A stretch of 64,000 bases of DNA, from the NCBI GenBank assembly GCA_016779205.1, contig JADHOC010000001.1, positions 62,001 to 126,000 of the forward strand. Direction: 5' to 3'. Position 1 is the first letter of the stretch. Each line of letters starts with the position of its first letter. Made by a program: the position numbers and the translations under genes. Below, piece by piece: positions 34,101 to 40,948 of the stretch. Below the pieces are notes generated by a model that saw only the letters and a program-made list of their open reading frames with translations, was not told the DNA's origin and did not search any database. The stretch comes from Planctomycetota bacterium. GTDB taxonomy: Bacteria; Planctomycetota; UBA1135; GCA-002686595.

Positions 34101-37100
34101 CTTGTCCTTGGTCCCGAGGAACTGCCGCGCGTAGGTGGAGAGCGACTCCACGAACCGCCTGCGCCCCTCCGTGTAGATGGTGTCCAGCGCCAGGGACGAC
34201 TTCCCGGAGCCCGAAGGGCCCGTGATGACGGTCAGGGAGCCCCGCGGGATGGAGACGTCCACGCCCTTGAGGTTGTGGGTCCGAGCGCCCTCCACCACGA
34301 GTTCGGTGGGCTGGCGCACGCCCCGCGAGCGCGGCAGCGGGCGGGTCTTGAGGCGGCGCCGATCCGTGAGCTCCCGCAGGGCGGCCCCCGTCGGGGTGTC
34401 CTGCTCCGCCAGCTCCTCGGGGCTCCCGTGCCCCAGCACTCGACCGCCGCCCTCCCCTCCCTCGGGGCCCAGGTCGATGAGGTGGTCCGCCGCCTGGATC
34501 AGCTCGAGGTTGTGCTCGATGACGAGCACGGTGTGCCCCTTGTCCACCAGCCGCTGCAGCGCCCCCACCAGGCGGCCCACGTCCTCCATGTGCAGCCCGG
34601 TCGTGGGCTCATCGAGGAGGAAGAGCGTGTGGCCGCTGGGGCGCTTCGAGAGGTGGGTCACCAGCTTGATGCGCTGGGCCTCCCCGCCCGAGAGGGTGGG
34701 CGAGGGCTGGCCGAGCGTGAGGTACCCGAGCCCCACGTCCATCATCAGCCCGAGGGGGCGCCGCAGCAGCGGGTGATCCTCGAAGAGCTCGTGGGCCTCC
34801 TCGACGGTCATGGCGAGCACGTCCGCGATGGAGCGCTCCCGGTAGCGCACGTCCAGGGTCTCCTCCTGGAAGCGGCGCCCTCCGCACTCCTCGCAGGGCA
34901 CGGTGACGGGGCTCAAGAACTGAAGCTCCATCACCTTCACCCCGGCGCCGAGGCACTCCTCGCAGCGGCCACCGGCCACGTTGAAGCTGAAGCGTGACTT
35001 GGTGTAGCCCCGCATCTTGGCCTCGGCGAGGCTCGCGAAGAGCTCTCGAATCGGCCCCAGGATCTTGGTGTAGGTGGCGGGATTCGATCGCGGCGTGCGC
35101 CCGATGGGCGACGCCGTGATGGAGATCATCTCGTCCACGTGCTCGAGCCCCTTGATCGCGTCGTGGGCCCCGGGGTCGGGCGTCTCTCGCTCCAGGTGAC
35201 GCAGCACCGCTCGCTTGAGGGTGCGCTCCACGAGGGTGGACTTGCCCGAGCCGGACACCCCCGTCACCGCCGTGAGCGTCCCGAGGGGGATCCTCACGTC
35301 GACGCCCTTGAGATTGAACGCCCTGGCCCCCTTCACCTCCAGGAAGTCACCGGTGCCGGACCGCCGCTCTTCGGGCGCCGGGATCTCGATCTCCCCGCGG
35401 AGGAGGCGACCGGTCGGCGTGTCGACGCCAGACCGAGCGACCTCCGAGGGCGGCCCTGAGGCGACGATCTCCCCGCCGCGGCTCCCTGCGGATGGCCCGA
35501 CGTCGATGAGCCAGTCGGCGCTCCGCAGGGTGGACTCGTCGTGCTCCACGATCACCACGCTGTTGCCCGCGTCCCTCAGGTTCGCGAGGGCGCCGAGCAG
35601 CCGATCGTGGTCCCGGGCGTGCAGGCCGATGGACGGCTCATCCAGCACGTAGAGGACGCCCTGGAGCCCGGCCCCCAGCTGGGCCGCGAGCCGGATCCGC
35701 TGCGCCTCGCCACCCGACAGGGTGTCCGCACCGCGGTCCAGGGTCAGGTAGCCCAGTCCCACGTCCACCAGGAAGCGAGCGCGGCGCTCGATCTCGAGGA
35801 GGAGGTCCCGGGCGATGCGGCCCTGACGCTTGCTGAGCTCTGCTCCCTCGAGCCGCTCCACCAGCTCGGAGACGGGCCCCGAGGTGAGCTCGGCGAACCT
35901 CAGCCCGCCAAAGCGCACGTGGCGGGCGAACAGGTTGATCCGCGAGCCGCTGCACTCGGGACAGACCTGCTCCGAGAGGAACCGCTCCACCATCTTCTTG
36001 CGAGAGCCCTTCGCGAGGGCTCGACGAAGGTTGCCGAGCACGCCGTGGAAGACCCGGTTCCAGCTCCCCTGACCGCGGGAGCGCTGACCGTTCCACTTGA
36101 AGGCGTCCCGGTAGCGCCTCTCCCCCGTCCCCTCGAGAACAAGCCTCCGCGCCTCCCGGCTCATCTCCGCCCAGGGGGTGTCCAGGTCGAAGCCCGCCGA
36201 CTCGCCCACCCGGCCCAGGAACTCGAAGTCGACGTTGGGGAACAGCAGCCCGTTGCCCGCCGCCTTGGTCACCGCCAGGGCACCCTCGCGGATGGTGAGG
36301 GCAGGGTCCTTCACCACGGCGGCCTCCGAGGGCGCCTTCAGGACGCCGAGCCCGTCACAGGCTCCGCACGCACCGTGGGGGGAGTTGAACGAGAACAGCC
36401 GGGGCTCGAGCTCGGGAAGCTCGCGCCCCGTCTCCGGACAGACGCGCTGGGTGGACCAGGTCCGCTCGTCCGTCTCCCCGATGGCCACGACCTCGCCCCC
36501 GCCCATGTCCAGCGCCTGCTCCACGGCGTCCCGCAGGCGCCCGGGCTCATTGGCGTCCGGCTTGAGCCGGTCGACGATCACCTCGACCGTGTGGCGCTTG
36601 TACCGCTCGAGCTCCGGGGCCTCTTCGAGGCGGACGATCTCGCCATCCACCCGGGCCCGCACGAAGCCCCTGCGCTGGAGGTCCTGGAAGAGCGCGCGGA
36701 ATGACCCCTTGCGGTCCTTGATCAGCGGCGCGGCCACGACGAGCTTCCGTCCGGCATGCGCGGCGAGCAACTCCTGAACCACCGCCTCAGGCGTGCGCGA
36801 CTCCACGGGCAGGTCGCACCACGGGCTGTGGGCCACGCCCGCCCGGGCATACAGGACGCGCAGGTGGTCCACCACCTCCGTCAGGGTGCCGACCGTGGAG
36901 CGGTTGCCACGCGCGATGCTCTTCTGGTCCACCGCGATCGCGGGGGAGAGGCCCTCGATCGAGTCGATGTCCGGCTTCTGCAGGCCGCCCAGGAACTGGC
37001 GCGCGTAGGCGGACAGGGTCTCCAGGAAGCGTCGCTGCCCCTCACGGAACAGGGTGTCGAAGGCGAGGGATGACTTGCCTGACCCGGACACCCCGGTGAC

Positions 37101-37226
37101 CGCGACGAGCGCGCCCCTCGGCAGCGTCACGTCCACCGAGCGGAGGTTGTTCTGCCGGGCTCCGCGGATCACGATCTCGCCAGCGTCTGACCCTGCGGTC
37201 GAGGTTGCTTTGGTGCGAGGAGACAT
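31176..37226 (-). CDS. uvrA: Double-length UvrA (tandem fusion, four ATPase domains)
   Basis: UvrA finds bulky DNA lesions and loads UvrB. Normal UvrA has about 950 residues; this one has 2016 and reads as two UvrA units, about 1-965 and 975-2016. Each unit has two ABC ATPase domains. Walker A loops are near 45 (GVSGSGKSS), 655 (GVSGSGKST), 1003 (GPSGSGKSS) and 1650 (GPSGSGKST). Signature motifs are near 500 (LSGGEAQRIRLA), 843 (LSGGEAQRIKLV), 1476 (LSGGEARRVRLS) and 1834 (LSGGEAQRIKLA). C-terminal zinc modules (GRCEEC...CEEC, GRCAGC...CEEC) keep all four Cys. The first zinc module is complete in unit two (CTTC, CPSC) but has CPET in unit one, losing one Cys. A Lys/Arg/Ala-rich tail ends the protein. 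It is the first gene of the repair operon. Confidence 0.95.
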   Translation of the reverse strand: MSPRTKATSTAGSDAGEIVIRGARQNNLRSVDVTLPRGALVAVTGVSGSGKSSLAFDTLFREGQRRFLETLSAYARQFLGGLQKPDIDSIEGLSPAIAVDQKSIARGNRSTVGTLTEVVDHLRVLYARAGVAHSPWCDLPVESRTPEAVVQELLAAHAGRKLVVAAPLIKDRKGSFRALFQDLQRRGFVRARVDGEIVRLEEAPELERYKRHTVEVIVDRLKPDANEPGRLRDAVEQALDMGGGEVVAIGETDERTWSTQRVCPETGRELPELEPRLFSFNSPHGACGACDGLGVLKAPSEAAVVKDPALTIREGALAVTKAAGNGLLFPNVDFEFLGRVGESAGFDLDTPWAEMSREARRLVLEGTGERRYRDAFKWNGQRSRGQGSWNRVFHGVLGNLRRALAKGSRKKMVERFLSEQVCPECSGSRINLFARHVRFGGLRFAELTSGPVSELVERLEGAELSKRQGRIARDLLLEIERRARFLVDVGLGYLTLDRGADTLSGGEAQRIRLAAQLGAGLQGVLYVLDEPSIGLHARDHDRLLGALANLRDAGNSVVIVEHDESTLRSADWLIDVGPSAGSRGGEIVASGPPSEVARSGVDTPTGRLLRGEIEIPAPEERRSGTGDFLEVKGARAFNLKGVDVRIPLGTLTAVTGVSGSGKSTLVERTLKRAVLRHLERETPDPGAHDAIKGLEHVDEMISITASPIGRTPRSNPATYTKILGPIRELFASLAEAKMRGYTKSRFSFNVAGGRCEECLGAGVKVMELQFLSPVTVPCEECGGRRFQEETLDVRYRERSIADVLAMTVEEAHELFEDHPLLRRPLGLMMDVGLGYLTLGQPSPTLSGGEAQRIKLVTHLSKRPSGHTLFLLDEPTTGLHMEDVGRLVGALQRLVDKGHTVLVIEHNLELIQAADHLIDLGPEGGEGGGRVLGHGSPEELAEQDTPTGAALRELTDRRRLKTRPLPRSRGVRQPTELVVEGARTHNLKGVDVSIPRGSLTVITGPSGSGKSSLALDTIYTEGRRRFVESLSTYARQFLGTKDKPPVDRIEGLGPSVAVEASTVRGHPRSTVATTTEIHDQLRVLFARAGEARCPDHGEPLRPADPGKVTREILKATAELPGKPKGWILAPVLGHSVRMGTSAESTGDRLRALVPSWTAAGFVRVMIDGEEHRLDAEDLPFDEAEAVDLVVDRVSFSTASRARIADAVEQAAAASHGRVSVLVKGGDRIEYSTHGACTTCGFQLGAKLEPRHFSFNTHVGACPSCDGLGSIFRADPEKLITDPTRPLADGAIGGKLGRYLVKGKGYYETLLRTVARSHRVNLDKPLEKLSAKHQALLLRGVGARASYEVHVSKQMRNFDFDQEYTSEWNGLCGHIDAWHAKTDDPEWAGILERVMTRQTCPACAGERLAPEFRSVLVGRKRIPQVLGMTVEAALGWLGGLKLRKSAAAAMEQVLAELRSRLALLERVGLGYLTLDRSTATLSGGEARRVRLSASLGSELVGVCYVLDEPTVGLHPRDIDQLAGALEDLRDAGNTVLVVEHDAELMGRADHIVDMGPGAGVLGGEVVVAGTPAEVREHPTSGTGRYMRGEVDLASILSDDAAGEDAEMESARREALVAAFGVDDASVQLKGAREHNLRGVDLEVRFGELLGVCGPSGSGKSTLVLDALVPAIRGESAGGRWKSASVPEGTRLAVVDASPIGRTPHSVPATYVELMPHLRELFAKTPEARMKGFTPSNFSFNSTKGRCAGCDGRGATLVEMQFLSDLWLTCEECDGSRYQPEVLEVRYRGRSIADVLAMSVDEALEFFAAAPALRRILSTLHDVGLGYMSLGQSSTTLSGGEAQRIKLASELWRADSPSGVAQRSVLVLDEPSTGLAATDVEHLARCLGRLVRRGNAVVVIEHHTELLEVCDRLVELGPEGGEAGGQIIATGTPAELAGDAGSITGRWLQSGKPGGGRGAARGTRSGRDASGRRGAAKSPSGAKKTPARNAKGKVAATKAKAQAARGRGDAAAKERRQSR

Positions 37227-37410
37227 GGCGGAGAGGCGAGATCTTTGGCGGCGGCAGCCGGAAGCGGCGGCGGTCCGCGACGGGCCGCGGGACCGCCTCC
37301 CGAGACTTGTCCCGGCGGCTTACAAGCCGATCAGGATACCAGCCGCGGCCGAGGGCACCAGCCGCGGGTCTCAGGCGAAATGCCGCAGCCCGGCCCAGGA
37401 GGCCCCAGGG

Positions 37411-37456
37411 AACAAAACGGACGGGTCCCGGCCGCCCGAAGGGAGCCAGGACCCGT
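37411..37456 (-). terminator. Intrinsic terminator of the peroxiredoxin gene
   Basis: On the minus strand the arms at 37456-37445 and 37432-37421 form a 12-bp stem with one mismatch (acgggtcctggc against gccgggacccgt). The stem is followed directly by a T-rich tract, ccgttttgtt (37420-37411). It lies 48 bases after the peroxiredoxin stop. The rest of the 278-base gap up to uvrA holds no gene I can support. Confidence 0.7.
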
Positions 37457-37504
37457 CCTGTGGGGTGGCGCGGCCGCTAAAGGGCCGAGCACGCTCCGGT
37501 CCGA

Positions 37505-38104
37505 TCAGAGCGAGGAGGCGTGCTCCTGGAGGTAGGACTTCACGCCCTCGGGGGTCGCCTGCATGCCGGCCTTGCCGGGCTGCCAGTTGGCGGGGCAGAC
37601 CTCGCCGTTGGTCTCGTGGAACTGGAGGGCGTCCACCATGCGGACGAGCTCGTCCATGCTGCGGCCGAGGGGCAGGTTGTTGTGGGTGGCGCTTTGCACC
37701 ACGCCGTCCTTGTCGATGAGGAACGTGGCGCGGTAGCTGAAGCCGGACTCCTCGTGGACCACGTCGAAGGCCTCGGAGACCTTCTTGGAGTCGTCCGCGA
37801 TGAGCGCGTACTGAAGCGCGCCAATGCCGCCGTCGTTGATGTCGGTGTCACGCCACTTGGCGTGGGTCTCAGCGTCGTCCATGCTGACGCCGAGGATGAC
37901 CGTGTTCTTGTCCGCGAGCTCGGCGCACTTGTGGTCGAGCGCGATCAGCTCCGACGGGCAGACGAAGGTGAAGTCCTTCGGATAGAAGACGAGCGCGACG
38001 TACTTGCCCGCGTAGTCGGAGAGGCTGATCTCCTTGGTGGTGCCGTCGGGCATGACGGCGGGCGCGGTGAAGGCGGGAGCTTTCTTGTTGATGAGCGAAG
38101 CCAT
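37505..38104 (-). CDS. Typical 2-Cys peroxiredoxin (AhpC/Prx1 type)
   Basis: A thiol peroxidase that reduces hydrogen peroxide and organic hydroperoxides. In the 199-residue product the peroxidatic Cys49 is in YPKDFTFVCPSE and the resolving Cys170 in GEVCPANWQPGK, the two-Cys pattern of dimeric or decameric AhpC/Prx1 enzymes. Supporting motifs are FLIDKDGVVQ and NNLPLGRSMDEL. It starts at ATG 38104 with MASLINKKAPAFTAPAV; a longer in-frame extension is not family-like. The gene is monocistronic: its own promoter (38184-38211) and an intrinsic terminator (37411-37456) bracket it. The leader between promoter and ATG is about 70 bases and contains the purine-rich ggaggagga near 38135. No AhpF or dedicated reductase is adjacent. 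Confidence 0.95.
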   Translation of the reverse strand: MASLINKKAPAFTAPAVMPDGTTKEISLSDYAGKYVALVFYPKDFTFVCPSELIALDHKCAELADKNTVILGVSMDDAETHAKWRDTDINDGGIGALQYALIADDSKKVSEAFDVVHEESGFSYRATFLIDKDGVVQSATHNNLPLGRSMDELVRMVDALQFHETNGEVCPANWQPGKAGMQATPEGVKSYLQEHASSL

Positions 38105-38183
38105 GACTTGTGTCTGGGTTGGATCGGAGGTCCTCCTCCGGAGGGGCTCCTGGGAGGGTCCCCGCGGAAGCACGAGGGGCGCT

Positions 38184-38211
38184 ATTCTGCGGCAGGCGAA
38201 CTCAGTCTCAA
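38184..38211 (-). promoter_or_regulatory. Sigma-70-like promoter of the peroxiredoxin gene
   Basis: On the minus strand TTGAGA (38211-38206) is separated by 16 bases from CAGAAT (38189-38184). These match five and four of six consensus bases. A transcript would have a leader of roughly 70 bases before ATG 38104. Confidence 0.45.
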
Positions 38212-38282
38212 GGCGCAGAGGCGGGGAATGTGACCAGCGACAGCCTCGACTTATCGCTGTCATGGGCCCATATGGCCCCGGA

Positions 38283-39146
38283 TCAGCCCTGAAGGCGCTC
38301 GGACATGGCACCCCGGAGCCCCCGGGTGCAGGCCAGGATCTCGCCGCCCCTGAGCCAGCCCGCTCCACCAGCAAAGTCCTGCACCACCCCGCCGGCCTCC
38401 CTCACCAGCAGGGCCCCCGCCGCCACATCGAAGGGCGACAGGTGCAGCTCCCAGAAGCCATCGAGGCGGCCGGCGGCGACGTAGGCCAAGTCCAGCGCCG
38501 CCGAGCCGAGTCGGCGCAGGCCGCGGACGTCGTAGAAGAAGCGTCCGAAGTTCTCGAGGTTCGAGTTGGCCAGCTCCCCCCGCCGGTACGGAAAGCCCGT
38601 GGCCAGGATCGCCTCGGAGAGTTCGGAGGCCCCGCTCGTCGCCAGCTGCTGGGCGGCGCGCCCGGGCTCGAGGAGCCAGCTCCCCGCACCACTGGCGGCG
38701 ACGAACGTCTCTCCCAGCCGCGGAGCATGGACCACGCCGAAGACCGGCTCCGACCCGCGGTAGAGCGCGAGCGAGACGCAGAAGTTCGGGATCCCGTGGA
38801 CGAAGTTGACGGTGCCATCGAGCGGGTCGAGGAACCACCGCAGCCCGTCCGAAGCGGCATCCGAGGTCTCCTCCTCGGCCTCGATCGCGGCCCCGTCCCC
38901 AAGCGCCCTGAGCTGCTCGACCACCCGCCGCTCCGCGCCCACGTCCGCGGCGGTCACCAGGTCGCGACGGGAGGACTTCCGGCCCACCTCCGAGGCGGGA
39001 ATCTGACCGAGCAGCTCGAGGTGCAGCTCACCAGCGCTGACCACGGCGCCGACCGCGGCGCGGATGGTGGACGCGGTCACGGCCCCGTCGCCCGCGCCCC
39101 TCAGGCACTCAAGCGCCGCCTCGGCGAGATCGTCGCCATGGCTCAC
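38283..39146 (-). CDS. Inositol monophosphatase-family protein
   Basis: A 287-residue member of the Mg-dependent, Li-sensitive phosphatase family. Motifs: DLVTAADVGAE, the metal-ligand Glu in EAEEET, the hallmark WFLDPLDGTVNFVHGIP, and the C-terminal RLGSAALDLAYVAAGRLDGF with LSPFDVAAGALLVREAGG. These metal ligands are all present, so activity is expected. The substrate could be inositol phosphate, a nucleotide 3'-phosphate or fructose bisphosphate; the sequence cannot separate these, although WE rather than WELKL-type residues near the end keep inositol-like substrates possible. It starts at GTG 39146, overlapping the stop of the PBP4-type peptidase gene (GTGA), and is the last gene of that run. 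Confidence 0.9.
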   Translation of the reverse strand: MSHGDDLAEAALECLRGAGDGAVTASTIRAAVGAVVSAGELHLELLGQIPASEVGRKSSRRDLVTAADVGAERRVVEQLRALGDGAAIEAEEETSDAASDGLRWFLDPLDGTVNFVHGIPNFCVSLALYRGSEPVFGVVHAPRLGETFVAASGAGSWLLEPGRAAQQLATSGASELSEAILATGFPYRRGELANSNLENFGRFFYDVRGLRRLGSAALDLAYVAAGRLDGFWELHLSPFDVAAGALLVREAGGVVQDFAGGAGWLRGGEILACTRGLRGAMSERLQG

Positions 39147-40882
39147 CGGCCCCCTCCCTCACCAGGCCAGCTCGCGAGGGCGACGCAGATCTCGTCCTGC
39201 ATGGGCTTCCAGGCGGCCGTGTTCAGTCCGTCGACCAGGGGGTACTGGACCAGGATGGAGAACACCACCTCGCCCCCACCCGTCGTCTCCGCGACGCCAG
39301 AGAGGCCGCTGGCACCCTTGACCCAACCGGTCTTCGCGCGCACCCTGCCCTCGGCCACCGTTCCGCGCATCCGGCTCGCGAGCTTGCCGGAACGACCCGC
39401 AACGGGCAGCGAGTCGAGGATCGCGGACCTCATCGCCCCACCCTGATGGATGACCGCGGCCACGAGGGCCGCGAGCTGCTGGGCGGTTGCGAGGTTCGCC
39501 TTGGAGAGGCCCGAGCCGTCCACCTGAACGAGGGAACGCGTACTCACCCCGAGCCGCGCAAGCGCGGTCCGAACGGCCTTCGCGCCGCCCTCGCGGGTCC
39601 CGCTGCCCTCGACCGCCGCCCCCGTGGCGAGGAAGAGCTGGTCGGCGACCGGGTTGTTGGAGTCAAGGAGGATCGCCCGCATGACAGACGTAATTGGCGT
39701 GCGGATCTCAGCAACCATCCGAGCCGCCCCATCGAGCACGACGCCCCGCTCCCGCCGGTAGCCCTCGCCGATCTCGATCCCGCGGTCGGCGAGGCCTCCC
39801 ACCATCGCGTGCCCGAAGAGCTCGACGGGGTCCGGGTGGCTGAACTCGGCGACGTAGGGTCGAGAGCTCGCCTTGATCTTCCCGCGAACCGTCACTCCGC
39901 TGCGGTTGGCGCCGACGTTGACCGCCACCCTCTTGCCCGCCGTGGTGACGCTCCCCTTGCGGGTCAGACCATGGTGTCGCGGCCGAAGCACGACCCCGGC
40001 GCTTCCACCGGGGGCCCCGGGCGTGACCGTCGCACGAAAGCACCCTCCGTTGGCGGTGAAGCCGCCGGCGAGCGCGCAGTAGTCCCGCCAGTACTGGGAC
40101 TTCGCGGGCCACATGGGGCCCGGCCCTGGCTCCAGCCAGCCGCCCTCGTCCAGGACCAGTGCCCCCTGAATCCGATCGATGCCTGCCGCGGAGATGGCCT
40201 CCGCGAGGGGGTCCAGCCAGGTCGCGAGCGAACCGTCACCCTCCCGGTCGTGGAGCGGATCCCCGCCGGCCAGGACCACCAGGTCACCCTCCAGGACCCC
40301 GTTCACCACCGCCGCGTCGGTGATGAACCGCGTGACGAAGGCCCCCCCGGCCCCGAGCTCCGCAAGGGCTGCGGCCGCGGTCATCAGCTTCAGGTTGGAG
40401 GCGGGCACGAGGGGAACCTCCGAGAGCCGTTGAACCAGGATCCTGCCGGTCCGCGCGTCCACGGCCATGACCGAGACCGTCGTGTTGTTCCCATGGACCT
40501 TGTCCTTCGACGCCTTCCGGGCACGCCCCAGCGCCCGCGCCACGGCGGCCTCTACCGCCTGGCCGAGCTCAGCGTCCAGGGTGGCCGCCTCCCCGGGGAG
40601 CGGTCCGGGCTTCGGGGAGCCCTGGTCCTGGCTCGCCGGCACGGCCGGGGTCTCGACAGCCTGCGCCGCCCCACCTTGACCGCCAGCGCCGCTCGGTTCC
40701 GGCGCCGCCCCAGCGCCCGCTCTTGGGGTTGGAGCGTCAAAGGTCAGGGAGCGAAGGTCGCCGACGCCGGCCTCGCCGGCCAGTGGGTCATCGGGTCCCG
40801 CAGCACCCTGACCCGCCGGGTCCCCGCAGGCGGACAGGCCGAGCACCGCAGCGAAGAGGAGCAATTCGAGGGGCCGGAACAC
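39143..40882 (-). CDS. dacB: D-alanyl-D-alanine carboxypeptidase/endopeptidase (PBP4 type, S13), lipoprotein
   Basis: A 579-residue penicillin-binding protein of peptidase family S13, which trims peptidoglycan peptides. The signal sequence ends in the lipobox LSACG, so membrane anchoring is likely. A Pro/Gly/Ala-rich linker (about 20-110) follows. Catalytic motifs: SxxK in VPASNLKLMTA, SxN as LLDSNNPVADQ, and KTG in VRAKTGWVKGASGLSG. Between them is the large S13 insert. Presence of PBP4 fits a lineage that retains peptidoglycan. GTG 40882 is preceded by a -10-like CACAAT at 6 bases. The stop overlaps the next gene. Confidence 0.9.
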   Translation of the reverse strand: MFRPLELLLFAAVLGLSACGDPAGQGAAGPDDPLAGEAGVGDLRSLTFDAPTPRAGAGAAPEPSGAGGQGGAAQAVETPAVPASQDQGSPKPGPLPGEAATLDAELGQAVEAAVARALGRARKASKDKVHGNNTTVSVMAVDARTGRILVQRLSEVPLVPASNLKLMTAAAALAELGAGGAFVTRFITDAAVVNGVLEGDLVVLAGGDPLHDREGDGSLATWLDPLAEAISAAGIDRIQGALVLDEGGWLEPGPGPMWPAKSQYWRDYCALAGGFTANGGCFRATVTPGAPGGSAGVVLRPRHHGLTRKGSVTTAGKRVAVNVGANRSGVTVRGKIKASSRPYVAEFSHPDPVELFGHAMVGGLADRGIEIGEGYRRERGVVLDGAARMVAEIRTPITSVMRAILLDSNNPVADQLFLATGAAVEGSGTREGGAKAVRTALARLGVSTRSLVQVDGSGLSKANLATAQQLAALVAAVIHQGGAMRSAILDSLPVAGRSGKLASRMRGTVAEGRVRAKTGWVKGASGLSGVAETTGGGEVVFSILVQYPLVDGLNTAAWKPMQDEICVALASWPGEGGGR

Positions 40883-40888
40883 GGGCCC

Positions 40889-40894
40889 ATTGTG
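40889..40894 (-). promoter_or_regulatory. -10-like CACAAT, 6 bases before dacB
   Basis: CACAAT on the minus strand matches four of six -10 bases and ends 6 bases before GTG 40882. It lies in the 66-base gap after the S41-like gene, so it may start a two-gene transcript. Confidence 0.35.
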
Positions 40895-40948
40895 CCGAAC
40901 CGGGAGGACCGAGTCCCCCTTCAGGTGGGGCTACGACGCGGATTGGGT

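Noticed and set aside
31527-34997. A 1156-codon open frame on the plus strand
   Set aside because: It is antisense to uvrA across conserved ATPase motifs. The translated product shows no family motif and a composition typical of shadow frames.
38240-38275. Short inverted repeats (gacagc/gctgtc and ggcc-catat-ggcc) after the inositol-phosphatase-family gene
   Set aside because: The stems are 4-6 bp with no T-run, so they are too weak to call a terminator.
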